DNA of 64,000 bases from Saccharopolyspora spinosa NRRL 18395 (GTDB lineage: Bacteria > Actinomycetota > Actinomycetes > Mycobacteriales > Pseudonocardiaceae), in the NCBI RefSeq assembly GCF_000194155.1, contig NZ_GL877879.1:1066658-1130657 (forward strand), read 5' to 3'. The notes below the pieces were generated by a model. That model saw only the letters and a list, made by a program, of their open reading frames with translations. It was not told where the DNA came from and made no database searches. Positions 50,119-58,113 of this stretch are shown here, in pieces. The position numbers and the translations under genes are program-made. Positions within the stretch are counted from its first letter, which is position 1. The number at the start of each line of letters is the position of its first letter.

Positions 50119-53100
50119 TCACATCGGGGGTGGTTCGATGTCGCAGTCCTGCCGGTTCCTGGCCGTTGCTGCGGTGGTTTCGGGGTGGTTCGGGCCGAGC
50201 ACTCGGGTGTAGCGGTCCAATGTGTCCAGTTCCAGCGAATGCGCCGCGGCGCGCTCGCCGATGGCGCGCAGGTCCATCGCCAGGTTGGTGGCGCACGCAA
50301 GCGTGTACGGATGGTCCGGGCCGCGGACCCGCCGGGACCGGTCGAGGACTTCCTGGTCGAGCTGCCGCGACGCGCCCGGGTCGTCCGCCGCATAAAGGTT
50401 GCTGCCGAGGTTCGTGGCGCACGCCAGCGTGTAGGGATGGTCCTCGCCGAGCACTTCCCGGAACGCCGACCAGGTCAGTTCGTCCAAATCGCGCGCGTGC
50501 CGGTCGCCGGTCAGCCGGAGCGTGATCGCCAGGTTGTTCGCACCGATCAGCGTGTACGGGTGCCGGCTGCCGAGGGTCTGCCGGAAGCGGGTGTGGGCGT
50601 GTTGGGCACGCGCCTTCGCCTCCACCTCGTCGCCGTGCAGACGCAGGTCGTTGGCCAGGTTGGTGGTCGCGGCCAGGGTTTCCGGATGGTCCTCGCCGAA
50701 GCGTTGCCGGTGCAGTTCCAGGGATTCCCTGGCCAGGGCGGTGGAACGCGCGTAGTCACCTGCCTTCCGCACGGACACCGCGAAGTTCTTCATGGCTCGC
50801 AACGTGTCGGGATGGGTGTCGCCGTACAACTTCCGGTACTCGGCGAAGGTGACCTCCTGCATTTCGGCGGCTTCGGCGTACCGGCCGCATTCGCGCATAT
50901 CACGAGCGACGTTGTTGACCGAGAGCATTGTGGGCTGGCGGGTGTCGCCCTGCTGACGCCGACGGCGTTGCGCGGTGTCCTGATCGAGCTCCAACGCTTC
51001 GTGGAACTCGCCCATCATCCGCAGCGCGACGGCGTAGTTGTGCGCAGCGCGCATGGTGTCCTTGTCGTCGATGCCGAACGCCCGACGGCATCGCTGCAAG
51101 GTGTCGCGGTCCAGCTCGCACGCGCCACGCCAGTCGCCGAGTTGGCGCATGTCGGCGGCCAGGCCGTTGGCCGCCCACACCGTGGTCCGGTGATTGGGGC
51201 CGAGCTGCGTGTACGCGTAGTCAAGGACCTGCTCGTCGATCTCGCGGGCCGCGTCGCGTTCTCCGTTGCTGCGCAGCGAGTTGGCCAAGTGCACGTTCAG
51301 CGTGTTGAGTTCGTCCGCGTACTCGCCGAGGACCAGGCGCCAGCTCTTCGCAGCTTGCCTGCCGAGGTCACGGCTCGCCGCGAACTCGCCCCGCCGGTGC
51401 AGGTAGCGGACGAGATTGATGATGAGCTGCCGCACCGCCGGATCTTCGCTGTCGTGCACCGCGCCCGACGGCTCCAGGTGCGGGACGAGCGCGGCGTACC
51501 GGTCCCAGGTGGCCCTGTCGTCCGGGTAGCCGGGGTCCGCCGCCGCGAGCAGCCGTCGTGCGGTGCCTTTCAACTCCTCGCTCTGTTCGCGGGGCAGCAG
51601 ATCGCGTACCACGCCCTGGATGACCCGGTGCAATTGGATCGTCTGGGCCCTGGCCGACGCGGTCTCGTGACCGACCTTGGCCAGCGCGTACCTACCGATC
51701 TCGTGGAGAATCTGCCCGCGTTGCACGGGATCGCGAAGTTGTGCGTGCAGCGGGGCGGGCAGCTGCACCGGAGATTCGTCCGCGCCCTGTCCGCCGATGA
51801 ACAGGCTGACCGGAATCGGCTCGGAGCCGAGGAACGCGCACAACCGCAGCAGTTGCGCGGCGGCCGGTCGCTCGTTGCGGAGGCGGTTCATCGGAACGGC
51901 CCACGCCATGACCACTTCGCGCTGGTAGAGGATCACCGGGACCTGGTCGAGCAACTTCGGCAGGTTGGTCTCCGCCAGCCGGAGGTACTCCTCGACAGGC
52001 ATGCCGGTGACCTCCAGCCACGCCCCCGCGGCTTCGAGGGCGAGCGGCAGGTCGCCGAGCCGCTCGGCGACGAGGTTGGCTTCCGCCTCCGACAGGTGGG
52101 GTGCGCGGCGTCGCATGAACCGCACGCTCTCGGCTCGCCGGTAAACGTCGACTTCGAGGACTTCGGCGCTGGACCGCCAGTCGATGTTCCGCGACGTCAC
52201 CAGCACGTGCCCCTGACCAGTGGGCAGCAGGGGATGCAGGTCGGCGGGCCTGGCGGCGTTGTCGAAAATGAGCAGCCAGCGCCGATACGGGATGCCCTGG
52301 CGCAGCGCGTCGAGCACCCGCTGCACCGTTTCGCCCAGATCGTCGCTGGCCGGCAGATCGAGCTTCTGGGCCAGCCGGGCCAGGTCGTCGCGCGCGACGG
52401 TGGGCTGCTCCGCCCGGATATACCAGACGAGGTCGTAGTCGGACGCGAACCGGTGGGCGTATTCGATGGCCAGTTGGGTCTTGCCCACGCCGCCCATGCC
52501 CTGCACCGCGCTGGGCACCACCGCCGCGACGGAGGTGGTCATCCGCTCCCGGAGCACCAGCAACGCGCGGTCCCGCCCGGTGAAGTTGATGTTCCGCAGC
52601 GGCACGCCGCCCCACACCGCCGGGGAGTTGCCCGGAAACCGCACCGGCTGGCGGAATTCGCCGGCCCGGCCGACTCGGCCGTCCCGCGCGGCGGCTCCGG
52701 CGACCCGGTCGAGCAGCAGCCGTCGCGCCGACTCTTCGGTGACGTCCGGGAGTTCCACGAAGGCCAGCGGTACCGGCAGCGCGGGCACGTTGCAGGGCCC
52801 GACCACCACCGGAACCAACCGGTTGAGCTTGTCGCCGACGGATGCGAAGGCAGCCGACCAGTCCGACGGGCCTCGGGCGCCTGCCTGGAAATAGCCGTCG
52901 CTGAACAACGCGACAGTGCGGTCGGCTCGCACCAGCTCGGCGCGAAGCGATTCGGCGAGATCCTGCCCGGGCCGGGGATCCCAGAGTTCGAGCGTCGTGG
53001 TCAGCCCGGCGTGGCCGAGTTGCTGGCCCACCCACTCGGCCCACATCCGATCAGTGCCGACGTAGCTGATGCGGACGGGCCCCGGCACGTCCGCGCCGGC

Positions 53101-53157
53101 GGGGTCGGTGTGCCCGGTCGCTTGGTCCGGGCCGTTCACCGGATCATCGGAGGTCAT
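50119..53157 (-). CDS. TIR-NB-ARC-TPR protein of an FxSxx-type system (FxsT-like)
   Basis: About 1012 aa. Residues 28-125 form a TIR-like domain (VRISYVGTDRMWAEWVGQQL, then ELWDPRPGQ and TVALFSDGYF). Residues 192-450 are an NB-ARC ATPase (P-loop GMGGVGKTQ at 220-228, RRWLLIFDNA, HVLVTSRN, LGDLPLALEAAGAW). From about 600 there are eight or more 42-residue TPR units of the kinesin-light-chain kind (LGPNHRTTVWAANGLAADMR, GEDHPETLAATTNLANDLRL). This is the architecture of the TPR protein that accompanies FxSxx-COOH peptides. The start is ATG 53157, which overlaps the end of the HExxH gene by 19 codons less than longer readings would. It could sense or execute the response to the modified peptide. 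Confidence 0.82.
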   Translation of the reverse strand: MTSDDPVNGPDQATGHTDPAGADVPGPVRISYVGTDRMWAEWVGQQLGHAGLTTTLELWDPRPGQDLAESLRAELVRADRTVALFSDGYFQAGARGPSDWSAAFASVGDKLNRLVPVVVGPCNVPALPVPLAFVELPDVTEESARRLLLDRVAGAAARDGRVGRAGEFRQPVRFPGNSPAVWGGVPLRNINFTGRDRALLVLRERMTTSVAAVVPSAVQGMGGVGKTQLAIEYAHRFASDYDLVWYIRAEQPTVARDDLARLAQKLDLPASDDLGETVQRVLDALRQGIPYRRWLLIFDNAARPADLHPLLPTGQGHVLVTSRNIDWRSSAEVLEVDVYRRAESVRFMRRRAPHLSEAEANLVAERLGDLPLALEAAGAWLEVTGMPVEEYLRLAETNLPKLLDQVPVILYQREVVMAWAVPMNRLRNERPAAAQLLRLCAFLGSEPIPVSLFIGGQGADESPVQLPAPLHAQLRDPVQRGQILHEIGRYALAKVGHETASARAQTIQLHRVIQGVVRDLLPREQSEELKGTARRLLAAADPGYPDDRATWDRYAALVPHLEPSGAVHDSEDPAVRQLIINLVRYLHRRGEFAASRDLGRQAAKSWRLVLGEYADELNTLNVHLANSLRSNGERDAAREIDEQVLDYAYTQLGPNHRTTVWAANGLAADMRQLGDWRGACELDRDTLQRCRRAFGIDDKDTMRAAHNYAVALRMMGEFHEALELDQDTAQRRRRQQGDTRQPTMLSVNNVARDMRECGRYAEAAEMQEVTFAEYRKLYGDTHPDTLRAMKNFAVSVRKAGDYARSTALARESLELHRQRFGEDHPETLAATTNLANDLRLHGDEVEAKARAQHAHTRFRQTLGSRHPYTLIGANNLAITLRLTGDRHARDLDELTWSAFREVLGEDHPYTLACATNLGSNLYAADDPGASRQLDQEVLDRSRRVRGPDHPYTLACATNLAMDLRAIGERAAAHSLELDTLDRYTRVLGPNHPETTAATARNRQDCDIEPPPM

Positions 53158-53176
53158 TGGAGTTCCCGCTCCTCGG

Positions 53177-55015
53177 TCACCGTCGTGCGCCTGTTCGTCC
53201 GTCACAGCCACCAGCACCCCCATGCTCCGATCGCGGACGCCCGTGCGGAGAGTCCGGACTCGTCATCCCGGTGAAGCCCGTGATGTCGTCGCTGACTGCC
53301 GGGGCGAGCCATGTTGCCAGATCGATCGGGTCCGCGGCCGGATGCCCGCCGAGCGTCCGTTGATAAAGCGCTGCGACGACTTCCGGCGCGCCCATGAGTG
53401 CCGCGGACGCCGAGCGGTGGTTCCCGAAGCGCCGAACCGTGAGCGCCAGCCCGGTCCACGCCGCGACATTTCGCGGATCCGACGCCAACTCCCGGCGGTA
53501 CGCGGCCAAGGCCGTGCGAGAGCCATCGGTCCGGTCCCACGCGGGCGCCGAGGGACCGAGCCGCTCGTACGGGCCGCCTGAGCCGTCCCGCGCCAATTTC
53601 CGCCCAGCGGCTTCGATTCGGGTACCGGCCGTGGTGAGGTCGGGCGGGCACGGTCGGCCGCCGTGCCACGCTTCGGCCTTCCGATTCAGGTCGGCCGGAT
53701 CGGGGCGCAAGTGGTTCAGGCGCCAGCGGATCCGGTGGCTGAGGGCGGCTTCGCGGGCGGCGGCCGCCGGCTCCTCGGGAACCGTTTCGCCGCGCGAGTT
53801 ATTCAGGGCGGCGGTCATCGCCGCCGCGAAGCGCTCGCCGTGGCCGGTGAGCACGCCGCTACCGCGCAGCAGGCGAAGCGCGAAGCCGGTCTGCTCCCGC
53901 CAGAAAGCGAACTCGAACTGCGCGCGCGGCTCCACGGCGGAATCCGCCACGTGACGCTGCTCCCGCCAGAACGTGGTCACGCCCAGGTGAGCGTAAATCC
54001 CGTGCAGCAGAGCCGTCGGCGGACGCGGGTCCTCCCGCCACGGCGCGTAGAAAACCGTGCCGGGCGGTGCATCACACAACGGCAGCAGGTCCAGCAGCGC
54101 CCCCAGCTTGGTGTGCTGGAACTCGTGGATCAGCGCTGCCGCGCACACCGAAGCATCCGGTGGGAGCGAGAGTGCGATGGCACCGAAGGATTCGGGGCAT
54201 GTCGCACTGCGCTGACGCCCATGCCCGTCGAGCGGGACGAGCGAGCGAAGCGTGCCGGCCATCGCTGCTGCGTGATCGGGGTGGTGGCGGACGAGCAGCC
54301 GCCACGCCTCGTCGAACGTTCGCTGCCAGTCTGCGACTGTGTCGGCGGACAACCTGCGCGAGAGCGGAAGTCCGTGGTAGGTCCGGAAGGGGTCAACGTC
54401 GTCGAGGAGCACCTCGGTGCGCACGCCACCCGCTGCCGCACGTAGGCGACGGATGCCGTGCCACCGGGTCTCGTCCTGCTCCGGGGCGGCGGGCACGCTG
54501 ACGGTCACCTCGGCCGCGACCACCGCCAAGCCGTCGCCGTCCGCCCGCACGGTTGCGCGCTCCACGTCTGGACCGAGCCATGCGGTTCCCAGGGTCGGGA
54601 GCAGGACAGCACCGTCGCGAACCGGAACCGGGAGGGTGAACTCCAGGCCCACTTTGGCGGCGGCCACTGCCGCCAGCGCGTTGAGATAGCCCAGGTCCGC
54701 ATGCAGGGTCGCCCCGTTCGCACCCTTACGCAGCATCCGCAGGCAATGCGTTGCCCAGGAACCGACCTGCGGGTGCAGGAGCAACTGCGCGGTGAGCCGG
54801 GAATCGCGCGCCTGCGTGCATTCCAGCAGCCGGTACGCCACATCGAGCCCAGCCGCCTCTCGGTCCACGGCGGGCACCGCATCCATGACCATGCGGATCA
54901 GCAGGAGGTGCTCGCTCAGCTGGCTGGCCCGCAGCAATGCGATCGCCGAATCATCCCCTTGTCCGGCTCCGAGACTTTCCAGCGCGCCAACGGCAACCCG
55001 GTGCCGGGCGATCAC
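53177..55015 (-). CDS. Stand-alone HExxH-motif RiPP enzyme (predicted aKG-type peptide hydroxylase)
   Basis: A 612-aa protein with HEFQH at residues 297-301 (CAAALIHEFQHTKLGALLDL), in the setting of the HExxH modification domain family (TIGR04267-like). Members of this family have been described as 2-oxoglutarate-dependent peptide beta-hydroxylases. In most FxSxx systems a degenerate form of this domain is fused to the radical SAM protein. Here it is separate, and both histidines and the glutamate are intact. The start is GTG 55015, which overlaps the radical SAM stop (GTGA) and has AGGAGG seven bases before. The protein probably modifies the precursor after cyclophane formation (inference). 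Confidence 0.75.
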   Translation of the reverse strand: MIARHRVAVGALESLGAGQGDDSAIALLRASQLSEHLLLIRMVMDAVPAVDREAAGLDVAYRLLECTQARDSRLTAQLLLHPQVGSWATHCLRMLRKGANGATLHADLGYLNALAAVAAAKVGLEFTLPVPVRDGAVLLPTLGTAWLGPDVERATVRADGDGLAVVAAEVTVSVPAAPEQDETRWHGIRRLRAAAGGVRTEVLLDDVDPFRTYHGLPLSRRLSADTVADWQRTFDEAWRLLVRHHPDHAAAMAGTLRSLVPLDGHGRQRSATCPESFGAIALSLPPDASVCAAALIHEFQHTKLGALLDLLPLCDAPPGTVFYAPWREDPRPPTALLHGIYAHLGVTTFWREQRHVADSAVEPRAQFEFAFWREQTGFALRLLRGSGVLTGHGERFAAAMTAALNNSRGETVPEEPAAAAREAALSHRIRWRLNHLRPDPADLNRKAEAWHGGRPCPPDLTTAGTRIEAAGRKLARDGSGGPYERLGPSAPAWDRTDGSRTALAAYRRELASDPRNVAAWTGLALTVRRFGNHRSASAALMGAPEVVAALYQRTLGGHPAADPIDLATWLAPAVSDDITGFTGMTSPDSPHGRPRSEHGGAGGCDGRTGARR

Positions 55016-56277
55016 GTGCACGCCTCCTGCCGGGTGAGCTTTCGCAGGTCTGCGGTCACCCGCTCGCGGATGTGGCCGATCAGCCGGTACAGGTCGGGGC
55101 AGTACACCGTCTGGTTCCGGAAACCGCTGCCCGCGTGGTAGCGGTGCGGGTACAGACCGCCCCCGCACACGTCGCGGAACGCGCACTGCTGGCACGCGTC
55201 GCTCAACGCGGCGCGGCCGAGCTGCCTGGCGGCGATCGCCGGATGGTGGAGCGCTTCGTCGAAGGAGTTCTCGAAGACGGTGAGCCTGGTATCCGGCGCG
55301 CCGGAATATGCCGACTTCAAGGAGTCGACCTGCTCGAGGCTTCCGTCGGTCTCCACGACGATGAGGCTGGCCGGCGACAGCCCGACCGATTCGACCCGGC
55401 TCCCGCCCCCCAGAAGGAGGTTCAGGATCTCGTCGAACAGCCGAATCCCGGTCTGCCGGACAGGCGCGGAGTACCAGCGGTCGAACACGGCGATCAGCCA
55501 GTCGGCGTAAGGGGTGACCGTCGGGTCGGCCGGACGGCCCGACGGTCGAGTCGTCCAGTTGCCGTGGGGCAGCAGGAAATCGATCAGCGGTGGCGCGAAC
55601 TCCAGCAGCGACTCGTATACGTCGATGGGATCGTTGGCCAGATCCACCGTGCACAGTAGACCGGAGAACAGCTCTCGATAGGGCGACTGCTCCAGCAGTC
55701 GCAGCCCGTGCCGCACATCGGCGTAACTGCTGCGGCCATTGGGGTATCGCCGATGCCGGTCAGTCGCGGCCCGCCCGCCGTCGAGACTCACACCCACCCG
55801 GATGCCGAGCAGTGCGAAGGTGTTCAGCATTTCCCGGTCCAGCCGGGAACCGTTGGTCTGCACGCTCGCGGTGACTTCGGTCCCGCTGCCCACGGCTTGC
55901 CGAACCGCCATCACGGTGTGCGCCAACCGGCGCGCTCCGGCCAGGAGCGGTTCGCCCCCGTGCAACACGACTTCCAGTCCGGAAAGGCGGTGCGCTTCGG
56001 CATGTTCAGCAATGCGATGGGCCGTTTGCCGCACCGTCTCAGCGCTCATCAGCGCGGGCCGGTGCCGCCAGTTCTGATCCGCCATCCGATAGACGAAGCA
56101 GTAGTCGCACGCCAAGTTGCAGCGGCTGTGCGTCTTGAGGATGAACTGCCGGAACGGTACGGGTTCCCACCCCAGTGCGAGCAGGTCGTCGACATCAAGG
56201 GAAGCGGGCCATTCATCGGTTCCTGGCGCTATGGCAAAGTCCACGGGAGATGTCACCTCCGATGGCTTCGTCTCCAC
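55012..56277 (-). CDS. Radical SAM/SPASM peptide maturase, FxsB-like
   Basis: The radical SAM cluster motif is CNLACDYC (Cys53, Cys57, Cys60) in FILKTHSRCNLACDYCFVYR. The preceding LGWEPVPFRQF and the following MADQNWRHRPALMS are characteristic of FxsB-type cyclophane-forming enzymes. A C-terminal SPASM-like region has Cys362, Cys365, Cys371 and Cys393 (CQQCAFRDVCGG, VYCPDLY). It should install a C-C crosslink from an aromatic ring to a beta-carbon in the precursor. The start is GTG 56277, or GTG 56244 with GGAGGT ten bases before. It has 421 aa without the usual long C-terminal extension. Confidence 0.88.
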   Translation of the reverse strand: METKPSEVTSPVDFAIAPGTDEWPASLDVDDLLALGWEPVPFRQFILKTHSRCNLACDYCFVYRMADQNWRHRPALMSAETVRQTAHRIAEHAEAHRLSGLEVVLHGGEPLLAGARRLAHTVMAVRQAVGSGTEVTASVQTNGSRLDREMLNTFALLGIRVGVSLDGGRAATDRHRRYPNGRSSYADVRHGLRLLEQSPYRELFSGLLCTVDLANDPIDVYESLLEFAPPLIDFLLPHGNWTTRPSGRPADPTVTPYADWLIAVFDRWYSAPVRQTGIRLFDEILNLLLGGGSRVESVGLSPASLIVVETDGSLEQVDSLKSAYSGAPDTRLTVFENSFDEALHHPAIAARQLGRAALSDACQQCAFRDVCGGGLYPHRYHAGSGFRNQTVYCPDLYRLIGHIRERVTADLRKLTRQEACT

Positions 56278-56287
56278 TGTGTTTCGT

Positions 56288-56352
56288 CAATCGGGTTCAG
56301 TCACTCGGGTTTCAGTCAGTCAGGTTTCAGGCAGCCCGGTTTCAGGCGGGTT
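56288..56352. repeat. Imperfect 15-16-base direct repeats
   Basis: Between the precursor stop and the maturase start, the motif GGTTTCAG plus six to eight variable bases is repeated about four times (CGGGTTCAGTCACT, CGGGTTTCAGTCAGT, CAGGTTTCAGGCAGC, CCGGTTTCAGGCGGG). It may be a slipped-strand expansion or an RNA or protein binding site that sets the ratio of precursor to enzyme. Confidence 0.55.
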
Positions 56353-56365
56353 TTGGCGGTGGGGT

Positions 56366-56566
56366 TCAGTTCGATGAAATCGAATTGTCGAACGCCGCGA
56401 GCAGTTGTGGGGCATCGTCCAACTCGCGCAACTTCCGACGGATGGCGTGGGACAGCACCGAATCGTCGAGCAACCGGAGGCGGTCGAGCGGCATCCCGGT
56501 CAGGTCGATGAGACCCGAATCCGGTTCCGACTCCGGTGCGTCGCCGTTCATGTGCCCATCGTACAT
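56366..56566 (-). CDS. FxSxx-like RiPP precursor peptide
   Basis: A 66-aa peptide from ATG 56566 (MYDGHMNGDAPESEPDSGLI); ATG 56551 gives 61 aa. The leader part SGLIDLTGMPLDRLRLLDDS and VLSHAIRRKLREL is typical of FxsA-type precursors (L-x-x-L, S-x-L-x-H-A-(I/L)-RR). The end is LLAAFDNSISSN. The canonical family finishes with F-x-S-x-x at the carboxyl end. Here the phenylalanine is eight residues from the end and is followed by Asp-Asn, which fits the aromatic-X-X(N/D) crosslink motif of radical SAM cyclophanes. It lies directly upstream of the maturase gene. Leader conservation makes the precursor role likely; the crosslink site is inference. Confidence 0.78.
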   Translation of the reverse strand: MYDGHMNGDAPESEPDSGLIDLTGMPLDRLRLLDDSVLSHAIRRKLRELDDAPQLLAAFDNSISSN

Positions 56567-56643
56567 GTCGCATTTCACCAGCGGGTTGATTTTGCCGTGC
56601 TGGGAGGGAAAACCGCATGCCGGAGCGGGCTTGGGGAGGCTCG

Positions 56644-58113
56644 CTAACCGGTGGGGGCATCCACGCGGGTGCGGGGCTGGCTTGGGTAGAGCGTTATGTT
56701 CCCCATGACGAGCGTTGCCGCCGTCACGGCGACCATCGTGGGGAACAGCGCATCGGCCGTGCCGGTGATTTCGGCGACCATCACCGTCAGCGCTATCGGA
56801 GAGTGGATGGCGGAACCGAGGCACGCGGCCATGCCGACGATGACGAACGGAACGGGATCGTCCACCGGAATCCCGGCCAGCACCAACAGCCGCCAGCAGG
56901 CGATGCCCATCGCCGCGCCGAGGACCATGCCGGGACCGAAAACACCGGCGGAGCCGCCGGATCCGACGGTTAGCGCCGTGCCCACGATCTTCGCGGCGGG
57001 CAGTGCCAGCAGCACCCAGAGGGAAGTGCTGAGCACCCACTCCTTGTCCAGCCCCAACTGCACCAGGCCGTAACTGGTGCCGAGCATCTCGGGAAGCAGC
57101 AACCCGAGCGCACCGACCGCCACGCCGCCGATCACCGGTTTGAGCACCGTAGGTATCTTCCGCCGCCGGTCGAAGAAGGCCTTGGTGCGGTGGAACGCCC
57201 AAACGTAGCAGCGGGCCGCCACGCCGGCCGCGACACCGAGGAGGAGGAACAGCGGGAACTGGGTGATGCCCGGCGGGTTCCCCGGTTGGTCGCCGAACAT
57301 CGCCCCGAAACCGTAGACCGCACCGAACTCCAGGTACGCCACGATCGACGCGATCAGCGAGGGAAGGAGCATTTCCGCGGCCATGTCGCGGCGGTAGAGC
57401 ATCTCGACACCGAGCAGCGCGCCCCCCAGCGGCGCCCGGAAAATCGCCCCGACGCCGGCGGCGAGCCCGGCCGCGACGGCGATCCTCGCCTCGGCAGGGG
57501 TGAACCGGAACGCGCGCGCCACCACGGACCCGAAAGCCGCGGATATCTGCGCGGCCGGGCCCTCCGTCCCGCCGGAGCCGCCCGTGCCGAGGGTGAGCGC
57601 CGAGGCCGCCATCTTCACCACGGTGACCCGGCCGCGCATGCCCTTGGGATCGTGGTGCAGCGCGTGGATCGCCGCGTCTGTGCCGTGGCCGCCCGCTTCC
57701 GGCGCCAACCAGCGGATAAGCAGGGCGCTAACCAGTGCGCCACCCGCCACCAGCAACGGTACGAGCCACGGCCGGCCGATGTCGCTGTAGTGCTGGACGG
57801 CACCGTCGCCCGCCACCGTCGCGGGGTGGAACTGGGCGAGTTGGCCGAGTGCGCCAACGGTGACGAGGTGGAGCAGGCCGTACAGCGCGATCGAGCCGAG
57901 TCCGGCAACCGCGCCGATCACGATGCTCACCGGCACCCACTTGATCAGGTAGGAGCGGTTCCAGACGGACCGCAGCCGTTGCGCCGCTCTGCGGGGCCGC
58001 GGCTCGAGCCGGTCGGGCATCGGGCTATTCGCTGGTTGTTGCGAGGTGTTCGCTTCGACGGCGTCGGGTGCGCTGGGGGCGGCGCCGGATTGCTTCTCCG
58101 GTACTGCGCTCAT
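56644..58113 (-). CDS. ClC-family chloride channel/transporter
   Basis: A 489-aa ClC protein with motif 1 GTGGSGGTEGPAAQ (usually GSGIP/GxEGP), AAAGLAAGVGAIFRAPLGGA, and the GSGGSAGVFGP selectivity loop. About 12-14 hydrophobic helices are present. The GKxGP-type gating glutamate is seen as TEGP. There is no CBS domain. The ATG overlaps the stop of the SAV_2336-type gene (ATGA), so the channel is translationally coupled to the conflict-type genes, which is unusual for ClC. It might be an effector or only a passenger. Confidence 0.87.
   Translation of the reverse strand: MSAVPEKQSGAAPSAPDAVEANTSQQPANSPMPDRLEPRPRRAAQRLRSVWNRSYLIKWVPVSIVIGAVAGLGSIALYGLLHLVTVGALGQLAQFHPATVAGDGAVQHYSDIGRPWLVPLLVAGGALVSALLIRWLAPEAGGHGTDAAIHALHHDPKGMRGRVTVVKMAASALTLGTGGSGGTEGPAAQISAAFGSVVARAFRFTPAEARIAVAAGLAAGVGAIFRAPLGGALLGVEMLYRRDMAAEMLLPSLIASIVAYLEFGAVYGFGAMFGDQPGNPPGITQFPLFLLLGVAAGVAARCYVWAFHRTKAFFDRRRKIPTVLKPVIGGVAVGALGLLLPEMLGTSYGLVQLGLDKEWVLSTSLWVLLALPAAKIVGTALTVGSGGSAGVFGPGMVLGAAMGIACWRLLVLAGIPVDDPVPFVIVGMAACLGSAIHSPIALTVMVAEITGTADALFPTMVAVTAATLVMGNITLYPSQPRTRVDAPTG

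Noticed and set aside
50008..53274. A 1088-codon rightward open frame opposite the TIR-NB-ARC-TPR gene
   Set aside because: It mirrors the real gene's codon periodicity in GC-rich DNA, has no domain, and the minus strand carries clear TIR, P-loop and TPR motifs.
56366..56566. Calling the peptide a canonical FxSxx-COOH precursor
   Set aside because: The last residues do not fit F-x-S-x-x; only the leader and the neighbouring genes support the family.
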